Shown here: in pieces, positions 1 to 16,400 of the stretch
How positions within the stretch are numbered: the first letter of the stretch is position 1
Layout: the number at the start of each line of letters is the position of its first letter
Source: Watersipora subatra
Taxonomy: Eukaryota; Bryozoa; Gymnolaemata; Cheilostomatida; Watersiporidae
DNA: 64,000 bases
NCBI RefSeq assembly: GCF_963576615.1
Contig: NC_088714.1
Location: 124,001-188,000, forward strand
Direction of reading: 5' to 3'
The notes under the pieces: model-generated
The model's database searches: none
What the model was told of the DNA's origin: nothing
What the model saw: the letters and a program-made list of their open reading frames with translations, nothing else
Position numbers and translations under genes: made by a program

Positions 1-180
1 AATAAATTTCATTAGGCTCCGCCCTCTTTTACCTAGCAATAAAAGAGGGAAGAGCATAATGATAAATGATCGCATAATAGAAGTAGAATGTCATCATTCC
101 AACAGAGCAAGCGCAGGATTTCTGCATGATTATTAATAGCTGCACAGACATTTGAATACATGTATTTATAATATTATATA

Positions 181-605
181 CCCTAGGACACTTATGTATT
201 CACCTCATCTAACTTTTGCATTCTCGCGGAGTCATCATCTCGCGAAAATTTCATGTGCGAAACTAAACTATCATAACGAACGAGCGAAAACGCGAAATTA
301 AATAGCTTTGTTCATTGATAGTCCAAGAAACAAATGGCAGCAAGCGATCAAATTGCATTATTGACCTCGCCCACACCATTTTGCCTGCGGTTCACAATTA
401 CAAACTAGTCCCAAATTGAAATTTTTTTCTTATCGGTGACGGGTGAACTGAACCTGAGGAATCTAATTTTGTTTGTTCCACTGCATTTATTTTCACATCA
501 CTATATTTTCGCACTCATCAGAGCTGCGAAATTAGGATGCAGTGAATGCTTACTCTGTATGCTACTCACGAAACTAAATACTAGCAAAATATAAGTGTCC
601 TAGGG
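181..605. mobile_element. TA-flanked MITE, copy 1 (family D)
   Basis: A 425-bp element with terminal inverted repeats: CCCTAGGACACTTAT on the left and its reverse complement on the right, flanked by TA on both sides. A second copy with the same ends lies at 60,721-61,140, and the two match along most of their length. The TA duplication and short repeats suggest a non-autonomous Tc1/mariner-type element. No coding capacity is visible. It lies in the first intron of the probable AK7 gene, next to and probably inside the terminal repeat of the retroelement that follows. Confidence 0.85.
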
Positions 606-609
606 TATT

Positions 610-1464
610 TGTGATAAAATATATATTCTTGGGTAACTAAACACTCGATGTGTTTATTTGTTGCTTGATTGTCTTGTGAAGAATAAAGGAGTGAGCAGTC
701 TTCTTTACACTGGTGGCAGCGGTGGGATCGAGGATCTCAACTCCATAAAACCAAGTCTAAAGACAGAAGCATCTCTGAAATCTGGCGGGCCTGTGCTGGA
801 GACAATATCACTGTCTCCTGGCGAACACTTGCTCGAGTGGGTCTGTGGAAAGGAATGTCTCTGCGCTCGGTCGGCTGTATCGCATGTGGAATGCTGCCCC
901 TGAGCCAGGCAAGCTTTTTCTAGTCGGCTATGGATGGCCAACACCCGTGGAGAGTGGACCTAAAAATCGACTGGCCGGCTAAGGTCCTTGAAAGGCTAGG
1001 TATGGTACCCCAGACCTAGCATGCTATCATGCCCGTCTAAACCAGGATGTGCCGCACTAGCTGCCTGGTCAAGAGGACGCTCAAGAACCAGTTGGAAAGA
1101 AACCGGCCGGTTTAACGTCGGAGGCCCGCCTTAAAGGCCAGCCTGATGTGTCTACCGTTGCTCACTCAACCAGGTCCCGCACTTCAGGAGCCAGCTCCAG
1201 GGTTGTGGGCCTCAAGACCATGCCCAGGGACCAGAAAGACTGATACTTTGTCGGAAGCCTGCCTTGAAAGCGATGGGGCTGACTCGCAGTACACATGCTG
1301 ATCGGATTCCGCAGGCACTCCAGAATGCTGCCTCGGCAGTTTCAGGAGTGCCTGGCATCAGATAGACCTACTTGGTTTGGTGACAGTGGTGCCTAGCCTG
1401 TCCGAGAGCAAGCACTGAGTTGGTCCCACTCCACCAGCTACTTCCTCTCGATGTATATACATAT

Positions 1465-1539
<75 letters not shown>

Positions 1540-1645
1540 TTATATTAGTGATAAAATATATGTTCTCTGGTGACTAAACACTCATTGTGTTTATTTACTG
1601 CTTGACTGTTTCTCGAGAGTAAAGAAAAAGGCAGCTTCTTTTACA
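610..1645 (+). mobile_element. Short retroelement with terminal direct repeats (TRIM-like)
   Basis: A ~100-bp stretch at 610-709 (TGTGATAAAATATAT ... CTTTACA) recurs as a direct repeat at 1,547-1,645. One base after the first copy, at 711-730, is TGGTGGCAGCGGTGGGATCG, which starts with TGG as a tRNA primer-binding site should. The 840 bp between the repeats has no pol domain, only an 81-aa open frame without recognisable motifs. This is the layout of a terminal-repeat retrotransposon in miniature. The true 5' edge of the repeat is unclear, because the MITE at 181-605 seems to have landed in it and the second repeat is preceded by a TA microsatellite. Confidence 0.55.
1450..1546. repeat. (TA)n microsatellite
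   Basis: About 95 bp of nearly pure TA dinucleotides, with a few CA interruptions at both ends, just before the second terminal repeat of the miniature retroelement. Confidence 0.95.
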
Positions 1646-2024
1646 ATCCTTAAAAATGCTAAATTTACAAAACAGGTAATATACAAAATGATCATTACCT
1701 CAAATAACCTTCCAAATGAAAATCGCTGAAGCATCACTGAGCAATACAAAGTATAGACAATATTTAGCATACCAACAGACAAAAAGTAGCTAAAGCACGA
1801 GCATACGGAATGTTATTTCTGAAAATAAAATATGACAAATTGTATTTAATTCTCTTACTATATATTTGATTATTTAATTGTGGCGTCTTGGGGTATTGAA
1901 AATTCAGCGGCAAAGCAAAGAGGCAAACATAAATTAGTAAGAAGCAATCCTGGTTAGCTTATTTCCTTCTCAAGCTACATGATGAGACCAGTCAATAATT
2001 TATTCAACTTCAAATGTCTATTAC

Positions 2025-2117
2025 CTTTGCTACATTAAATCCTTGGTAAGAATCTACGTGATTGATAAACAGCTTTTTACTGTTAGGCAACTGTTGATCT
2101 TCTTCTTCGGACGCCAT
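2025..2117 (-). CDS. AK7: Probable adenylate kinase 7, first coding exon (partial gene)
   Basis: The minus strand has ATG at 2,117 followed by 31 codons, then a consensus donor (AAG|GTAATA) at 2,025/2,024. The peptide starts MASEEED and continues KLFINHVDSYQGFNVAK. This resembles the N-terminus of adenylate kinase 7 as I remember it: an acidic stretch, then an FIN-x-x-DSY-x-x-x-N-x-x-K pattern. AK7 is an adenylate kinase of motile cilia, with an N-terminal NAD(P)-binding-like part and a C-terminal kinase domain; neither is inside the window. The next exon must lie left of base 1, as I found no continuation in 1-2,024. Identification rests on one short exon, so it is tentative. It is transcribed away from Rab1, with 420 bp between start codons. 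Confidence 0.6.
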
Positions 2118-2537
2118 GCTTGACACTGTTTGCGTTACTATAACAGCAAAATAAGTTAAGTGGTGACACATAAAAACAGTTTCAAAAGTTTATTTAACAA
2201 AAAAAATAATAATTTATGTTTCAAAGGTGTATCCAAATTGTTATGTATATAAAACTATGAATATCGTTGCACTAATATTTAATTGTTGTAACATTGCTTT
2301 CTTTGAGGCTGTTTACTCAAATAGGTCACTCACGCGCTTATCGTTATGCCACGCGTTGTTGCTGACGTCACTTTACGCCCAATCAGCCATATTCCAATAT
2401 TCGGGAAGTGATCGTGTTTTTGTTGTCTTGGCCTGCCTGACGTTGTGGTGAAACTAAGGCGAGTGGCGTGTTGCATCGAAAAGAGACAAGCTAGACATAT
2501 TTATCAGAACGCTGTATAAAGTCATACGTAGATAAAT
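2118..2537. promoter_or_regulatory. Divergent promoter between AK7-like gene and Rab1
   Basis: The 420 bp between two oppositely oriented start codons must hold both promoters and both 5' UTRs. It contains a full cAMP-response palindrome TGACGTCA at 2,363-2,370 and a CCAAT box (CCAATCAG) at 2,379-2,386, with CpGs more frequent than in the flanks. A half-CRE TGACG lies near 2,439. No TATA box is obvious at a fixed distance from either start. The motifs are seen in the sequence; the promoter role is inferred from gene layout. Confidence 0.6.
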
Positions 2538-8442
<5,905 letters not shown>

Positions 8443-9365
8443 GTGGAGTCGAGACAGATTATATAATATATTATGGTTTAATGAGACAATAACATACTCC
8501 ATAGCTGCCCAATCTATTGTCTCGATAGAGGACCAGGGCTGCCCGGCGCATATTGGCTATGTTTAATTGATCACTTTATGGTATTTTGTTGCAAAATGTG
8601 CAAGACCCGTTTGTGGCACACCCGCAACAACAAAAGGAGTTCATGTCAGGAAATGTATTTATTCTAGCAGCTTGCAGGAAAGACTGTTAACAGCAATCAT
8701 TCCATGTGTGTCACTTCTTCAAGGTTGGGGTGTGCATTCTCCTGTAGCACGATGTTAAGTCCAGCATGTACTCAATGTGCTTCGTTACCAGACTTCAGAC
8801 TAGGGTTATATGCTGTTAATTTTTATAAGACTATTGTGTCAATTTTCTGTTGTTTTGTTTATACAATTATGGAACATTCTACATGTGGTAAATATTCATT
8901 TTGGTAATTAATTCAATAATACAATAGATTACACACAATTACAATGTCATGTTCCACCTATGATTACAAGTGTCCACATTGCACATGTATATCGAATATT
9001 CTCTCGGAGCAATATGTACAGTTACCTGAAGTTGGCTTTATGAAATGGTCTCAAATCATTGCTTATTGCCTTAGAACAAATATCACTATTTATCCTGAAT
9101 GTTCACCAGATTTATGATTCACTCGTTATTCGTCACCAACGTTGCGTAGCGTGAGATTTTTTCACATCTTTGCGCGTACGAAGAAGCGAATTATTGCAAG
9201 AGAACAAATTAATTACAACATGGTTACACAACACTAGCATGAAGTAAAAATCAAGAAGCAAAAATGATCATTGGCGCGCTACGATGGAATTGTCTGTTCG
9301 CGTCGTAACATTTGCAGTTAATGAAACATGTTGACGAATTCCAACAAAGAACGAAATCTGGTTTT
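8443..9365 (+). other. Rab1 3' UTR and downstream spacer
   Basis: About 920 bp after the Rab1 stop. I see no AATAAA and no open frame with recognisable content, so the polyadenylation site cannot be placed. Confidence 0.4.
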
Positions 9366-10022
9366 TATGGCGCCTTACAGTGCCTCGCGTTGCGTGTTCG
9401 CAACTCGAGTTGTGAACGCGCAACACGACTTTTCAAAAGTAAGGTGCAATATATTGGTATTACGGTAGAATAACCGTAGATCTGGTTATATTAACAATGG
9501 TATATCAATAGGCACCCGTTAGCTAATAGAAATTAAACTATTAGTCTGGTGGCCACAGGGCATTATCGTGTCAACAGGTGGCAGAAGATGGGGTCTATGG
9601 TAACTTGACACTTTTAACATGTTTCTAATTTATTCATTACTAATTTAGTTTCCTACCGGTATTTTAGTTGATAAGCTAAGAGTAATTTGCCATTAAATGG
9701 TGAGTAGTTATACAAAAATAAATTTTTTCTTACGCCGTGTGCAGTCAGTCGGACCAGCTAATCAGAGCCGTAGACCAACATTTACCTCATGTTGTAGTAC
9801 GGGGGTATTAAATTACCCCGATATCAATTAGGTTTGTTGTCAGTTTCCTGTCTCATCGAGCGACCGCCGGCGTTTGGAGTAATGATCGAAAACTTTAATT
9901 TACTAATTATACCGATTTCCAAAGCTAGCTGTCATGGATTACATAATTCAATATAATCAACTACTACATTATATTAGATAAAAGGTTGTTCAACGCACTA
10001 ACACGTTCAACACTGCATCTTT

Positions 10023-10416
10023 ATGGCAAGTCCGATTCTACAAGTGAAGCCGACGCCAGATACAGGTTGTTCTCATCAAGGACATCTTATGAAAAAAAAC
10101 CTTCCACCAAGAGGGTTCTCTCCGTCGGCATTTAATGAGGGTCAATTACTAAGCAGCAATACAGCAGTGGAAAATTACACCATTAATGGTGCCCCCAGAT
10201 CCCACAAACCATGTCTGGAGTAAAGACGATGATGAGATTTCTAGGCAATGCTTTCCTGATGAGCAAAGAGCTATTCCTAGGCAGCTTGTCCAATGGACCA
10301 GTTGCTCATGCAAAAAAAAAGAGTTTGCAAGTCTATGCGGCTGTGTAGAGTGCAGTAATGAAATGACTGACGAGATTGAGGATGGTAATCAATTAGACGG
10401 TGATGATGAGCTTTAA
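10023..10416 (+). pseudogene. Cysteine-rich protein fragment carried by the TIR element
   Basis: Two overlapping frames (10,023-10,223 and 10,186-10,416) look like one coding region broken by a frameshift or a missed splice. The second frame reads QLVQWTSCSCKKKEFASLCG, then CVECSNEMTDEIED and an acidic end GDDEL before TAA. The spacing of CSC, CGC and CVEC recalls the CXC-type cysteine-rich C-terminal tails of some transposon-borne proteins, with a central cysteine block missing here. It could be the decayed C-terminus of the element's own protein or a captured host fragment. I cannot name the family. Confidence 0.4.
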
Positions 10417-12800
10417 GATTATAATTATGTAATAGTTTTATTAAATACTTTGCAATATGCTTTCTTGAAACAATTAACAGTTTTTGATGTATCATGATAA
10501 ACAGACTATGTACTTTGGTAAACATGCTATATAATAATCATACTAGTCTTCATAAGTCTTCATAGTCTTCATACTAGTCATCATAAGTACTAAGATACCC
10601 ATATTAAGACATGATATTAATTAATCATCCAGAAAGTTGGTTGTCATCGAACATACCGCACCACACATTCCATCATACTGGTTACATTCAACATTTCAAC
10701 CATACATGGTTTCAAAATACTGCATGGTTTTAACGTGCTACCAGTACAATAAATCTAAAGCTAAACCAGAAATTTCGCATATTGATGTCAGTTAAATAAA
10801 AAAGAAATAATTTTAATAATAATAATTTCATTTAAAAGATTAAGTTTACATTAGATTTGTTAGTTAGTCTGCGTCACAACCAGTGTACCCAATGAGGTAT
10901 ACAGTATAGCCTGTCAATCAGTAGTTGTACAGGTATCAATGTAACGAGTATGAAGAGGGTTTCTGGCAGATCAGTGGCTAAGGTGATGGCGAGAAATGTT
11001 TGTCATATCAAGTCCCTGGCGGCCGACTACAATGTAAAGAATCGCATCCATTAGAGACAATGAGTTCAAAATACAAAATGATCATATAGACATACAAGAG
11101 CTGACATACATTTATGGTGCAATATTTATCGATCATAACCTACCCGAAAAACGATCTATCAAAGCATGTAGCAATAAATTTAAAACTCGAAAATAGGAAG
11201 AGCTACAATACTGATTTGAACGTGTACGCAATGTGCATAGCCCTACATAAAAGTAATAGATGTACCCCTTTAGCTTTAACCACAACAATAATTAGTTAAC
11301 TCATACATCGCATACTTCTGTAAGGTAATAATTGATATGTGAGTGCTATAACAATACAATATAATACAATTGATTAAAATACAACAAAATATGTATTAAT
11401 ATATATAATATGACACAACATAATGCAACATATCAGTCCTATAGCACAATTCAAATCAGTTCAATACAACATAATACAGCTATTATAATACAATACAATA
11501 GATAATAGTGTAATAACACAATAATACAGTACTGATAAGTTCTGCATGACACAATATAGTAATTTAAAACTAACCAAACCATCAGTTAAATAACAATCAT
11601 ACATTTGCATAAAGGTACTACACTTTGTGTTGATATTGGTTTGACGTTTCAAAGAGCAATACAGTCTCCAATTTTGTAAATAGGCGAGCTAAGTCTTAAT
11701 AAAAATCAGCAGAGGCATTCTATATTACAAATAGTCCAGTATTACTGGTTTATTAAAAAAATACCCAATCTAGGTATTCTAGTATAAGTAAGTATAAGTA
11801 ATATAAGTAGCTTATAACGTTATGTAGTGCTACCGTTTTAGCCTAGAAATTAAACAAATTGAGTTAAGCAATTGAGTGTATGAAACAGTGAGTGTCTGAA
11901 GACACAGCAACAATACCTACGACAGAGATTAGTTTATTGTATAGTTTGTAACCAATATGTAAAATCTGGACTGAGAAGTTTGACTTGAGAGTTTGATTCA
12001 TTATAATCAACACCTATCACTCATTGATCCAACTGACTACAGTACACAGTGAAGGAAACGCAAGATTTTCAATAAAGCAATGCATTTAATCTTTGATTAA
12101 TTATTCATAAATAATAAGTAAATGAGTTTGCTATCATCTCACCTTATTTTTTTCAGAGGTTTGAGATTCTTTGCAACTTGAGAAGCTCTTTGTTATTTCG
12201 ACTCACTAGCAATCTTCCTCAAGCATTCAGTGTGGCATTTACATACGACTAACACTGCGAGCTGCGATCTGACTGTTTGTAGATAGTGCTCTACATCTTA
12301 TAAAAACTTTGGATTATCACTTTTTTCCGTTAGTAAAACTTTGTTGACTTCTTAACATGTAAAACTTGATTATAATGAATTATGTAACTGATAATAGCTA
12401 GCTGTGGTAATCAATTTAAATAGAAGATACTAAATTTGCGCTACTACTAACCGGCGTATACGGCAGTTTCTAACACGGAACAGCGGAAACAGACTAAAGG
12501 CACAAATGTTATCGGTGAATGCAAATACGCCCCGTATTAAACAAATGCATAGATTTATGTTTACCTAGCTGATTTGGCTAATTGCGCATGGCGCAAGAGA
12601 AATCTCATTTATGCATTTCTACCCATCTTTTAATGGCAAATAATCACTGCTTGACAAGAATAATTCCGGTAGGTATAATAAAAAAGTTAGGAGATGTTTT
12701 ATTCTATCCATTAAATCTAAGATTCGTTATACCCCATTGTCGTGCCACCTTGGCAAAAAAACGACACAAAAATGCCCCGTGGCCACCAGACTATATGTAT

Positions 12801-12966
12801 GTACTGTAAAACTAAAGCTAATAGCGAATTATTAGAATTATACTGTGCCGAGTTTACAACTCGAGTTGTACAACTCGAGTTGCACAACTCGAGTTGAACA
12901 ACTCGAGTTGCAAACTCGGCACAGCATAATTCTAATAATTCGCTATTAGCTCTAGTTTTACAGTAC
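12801..12966. repeat. 166-bp near-perfect palindrome with CAACTCGAGTTG units
   Basis: Arms start GTACTGTAAAACTA and end TAGTTTTACAGTAC. They run through TAATAGCGAATTATTAGAAT and meet in a core of four tandem 12-bp palindromes of type CAACTCGAGTTG. It sits just inside the right TIR of the 3.8-kb element, whose own TIRs contain the same motif. It is probably a nested foldback element or an amplified subterminal repeat. Confidence 0.8.
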
Positions 12967-13158
12967 TTACAGTTTAATTTCTATTAGCTAACGGGTGCCT
13001 ATTGATGTACCATTGTTAATATAACTAGATCTACGGTTATGCTACCGTAATACCGATATATTGCACCTTACTTTTGAAAAGTCGCGTTGCGTGTTCACAA
13101 CTCGAGTTGTACAACTCGAGTTGTGAACGCGCAAGGCGAGGCACTGTAAGGCGCCATA

Positions 13159-13297
13159 GGTTTTGCACTCAATGCGGGTGATCTACCGTCGACAATCGGT
13201 CGATTTTCAGGCGCGTAGTCTGAAATCGAGCGATTCGTTTAGCCATCGCGGAGGACACGTTTGCTTTCACGAACTGCTGCTGAAAGATAACAACAAT
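13159..13297 (+). promoter_or_regulatory. MCFD2 5' flank or 5' UTR
   Basis: Only 139 bp separate the end of the TIR element from the MCFD2 ATG. This stretch is richer in CpG (for example 'tctaccgtcgacaatcgg' and 'gccatcgcgg') than the surroundings. If no upstream non-coding exon exists, the promoter must lie here or extend into the element. No TATA box is evident. Confidence 0.4.
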
Positions 13298-13425
13298 ATG
13301 GTTTTCAAATATAGTTTGACGTTCGTTTGTATACTGTCGGCATTTTGTTTCCACGTATTTGGGAATTCTGATCTTAATCAAGAACAAGATCGTACTTCTA
13401 GATTTAAGCAACACGCTACTAGAGA
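13298..13425 (+). CDS. MCFD2: MCFD2 coding exon 1 (signal peptide)
   Basis: Encodes MVFKYSLTFVCILSAFCF and on to TRD. The donor AGAGA|GTAAGC leaves phase 2, completed by the C that opens exon 2 (GA+C gives Asp43). Confidence 0.85.
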
Positions 13426-16400
13426 GTAAGCTTGGTTTCTTTTGGGATTGCACATTTTCATTGCATGCCAGTTTTCCGAATTATAAAGCTACATTGACTA
13501 TCTAATTTTGAGCCTTTATATCTTACAGAGTTTGGTTTTTGTTAGTTTAACTTTCAAGCTGAAAGCTGTTTTTAGGTAGTTTACGTTCTTCCTCCAACTT
13601 CGGTTTATTATTGCATGTAAAGTTCATCGTATATTTATTTTGAATATGTCTTTAGATTACCTTGTACTCATACCTGCCAACTCTCACGTATTGGGCGTGA
13701 GACTCACGCAATCACCTCAAAGAAAAAAGGAAAATGCGTGAGACTTTTGCCCCAATTTCCACAATTTTACATATACTAGCATTGATACATCAATTGCCCC
13801 GAAACCAAATCTCATGCATTTCCCCACTCTTGGGTTGGCAGGTCTGCTTGTACTTTTTAGTGAAACATTTTAACTGTTGTTATCTGTTTAGGATTTTTTT
13901 AAATTCATTTGATCGCCAGCAGAACATTGTTCTTATTAGTTTGCCTAATGCATGCGACAGCATTTAGGCGTAGGTGGAAGTATGATTTTTTTGTTGATTG
14001 AAATAATTATCTTTGAATAGCACGAAGTTTTGGTACATTTTTTCTGATGACAAATAACAAAGCTACTTAGTGTGGCTTTAGTTTATTTATTTAAAATTTT
14101 AATAGTTGCAATCCACTTATTGAAAAGGTTCTCAAGAGCAATGAATATACATAACCAATATGTTATAATAAATAGCATTTGAATGGCTTGGCTTAGCCTA
14201 ATGAAACGTTTAGTAACTGAAAATTTTTCTAGTAAATAATTAAAACTAGTCAAAGTAACTAAAAATTGAATCGACAATATAAATGAAAAAGTAGCAAAAC
14301 GATAATACTAACCTCATCATTGCTCTTTTTAGATGAAAGTACTCTTTGTCTCTTAGTTTTGTCCGAATACTTTCAAAGTAGAAGTCTTTCCCATGTTGTT
14401 CAGTGTAAAGATAGTAATCCAGTAAGTAAATAGCTTTGTATGAATGAGTAGTAGAGAGATTGCATGTGATCTTGTGGTTTGTTCTGTTGCCAAAGACAAT
14501 AGGAATGTTTACGCTATGAATTGCTACTATGTTAACGCACATCACTCGCATTTGATTGATCAATTTGCAAAATACGTCGATTTCATTGGATAAGGAAAAA
14601 GCAGGCCCGGAGCAAAAGCTTCAGCCTATCAAAGGTTGCCTTTTTAGCAGGTTTGAAAAGGCTCTCACTCTTTATTGGTTGATTGAACTAAAAAGTCAAC
14701 GGTTCCATTGAAAAGACCTCATGATGAGCTTTCACTCGGTATATGGACTGCCTGGCTAATCGCAAGATATCGAGCAATTCGTTATGCAAATATAGAGGTC
14801 GCAAGGGTTGCATTTTTGCAGTTTTCTAATTAATTTTTATAATTAGAAAGGCAATAAAAAAGCTTTTTTTAGTTTGCATTGGTTTTGGTCAATGAAATGC
14901 ATACCTTCTAAAAGAAGACATTCTACTGCACACAAAGCTTCATAAATTTTAACGTTGAAAAATTTGATAAAAATTCATAAATTTTTACGGATTAGTACCT
15001 AAGTTCTATATCTATTTGTATTTAGCTTTCTGTTGTATAAATGCATGAACTGAAGCAAAGAAGGAACCTCTCCTGTCTTGCACTTGCTTTTATAACCTTC
15101 TCTCTACTGCGTCACTACTATGTTACCAACTTCTCGATTAACTTCTCGTCACTAACTGTAACTGCCATTACCAGACATTAGCATAGCCTGGGGCCACTAA
15201 CCCCATTATACAATATGCCCTTTCTCTTTTTTTTGGGCCTTAAAACCTTCCAGAAATACAAATGAACTCGTCCAGTGACTCACCTTGCTGGTGGAGTTTA
15301 CCTTATGACTGGGCCATAAACTCATTCTCGCCATCATCACTCCCGAGCTCCCCTGCACTGCCGTTGTCCTCGCCAGCACTACTCTCTTCACTTTTCTGGT
15401 CCCCTCCACTTCCTGCGCTTCCACCATGACCTCTGTAACTACCGATACCATCACTACTGTTTCTACCACTGCTTCCACTACCTTCAACTAGCCCGGAAAC
15501 TTGTGGGTAGGTCAGCAATGACTCCTCAACCTCAGGCTTTGTCATGTCGTCTTCACCAGGCTCTCCCCAATAAAGGCGGGCCTTACAGGCATCTTGTGGA
15601 AAGTCTCCACCCGGGCCATAACCGGCTGCACAGGGGATTGCACCACAAAGCTGGGATTTGACATAGGCCCAGACCTATCTAGTGCAGCCTGACCCCCTAT
15701 CAGTGCAGGTCTACTACCAGCAATCTTCTGGACTTCCGCCAATTGCTCGGTTGCCACCCTGAATGCATCTGCATTCTCCAACTCGCTGACTGCTGCCCGC
15801 ACTCAGTCTGGCAAATTCTGCCTCTAACTTCCTCCACTCCTGTCTGTCAATCCTGGTGATCTTCTTCTGACATCCTTGTCCAACATCCCGTCACTAGACA
15901 CATCCGCTAAAAAGAGCTTACTTTCCCCGTGATGGGTACCCGGTATAGCAGCTTTTCTAGCGCCACTACTCACCTCAGCATAACTCCTCACCTTCCTTAG
16001 GTGCGCCGATAGTTCCTCACTGCCCTTTTCTGTTTCGCTACTCACTGGACCACCTGGACCTCGGCGTGGGCATCCACTAACTGCATGTCCGGTCTCACTA
16101 CACCACTGACCGATTGGTACCTTGTAGTCCTTCTGCCAGTGTCCAATTCTACCCCACTTCCCACAAGCATTCGCAGGACAATTCACAGCTAAATGGTCGC
16201 GCTTTGCTCTGCAAAGCATACACCACAACTTACCATTACTGCTATACACTACAGGCTTCTTAGCCTCACTACTCTCTCCGCTTCCCTCCCTACTACCATT
16301 CTTCCTTTCTGCAACTCTCTTTTCACTGCGCCTCACTAGTCATCCGCCACCACTAGCTCGCCCTCCAGAACTGTCTGCCATAGTTGAATGATCACTTTGA

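Larger units (their letters stand above)
9366..13158. mobile_element. 3.8-kb TIR element with 6-bp target duplication (IS3EU-like candidate)
   Basis: The element begins TATGGCGCCTTACAGTGCC and ends in the exact reverse complement. The inverted repeats run about 175 bp with over 85% identity by eye (9,366-9,540 against 12,970-13,158). Both sides carry the same 6-bp duplication GGTTTT (9,360-9,365 and 13,159-13,164). Termini starting TAY/RTA with 6-bp duplications are, as I recall, characteristic of the IS3EU superfamily; this assignment is inference. Palindromes CAACTCGAGTTG recur in both TIRs. Inside are a small cysteine-rich ORF (10,023-10,416), a nested palindrome (12,801-12,966) and AT-rich DNA with no recognisable transposase. 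It lies between Rab1 and MCFD2 and ends 139 bp before the MCFD2 ATG. Confidence 0.8.
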
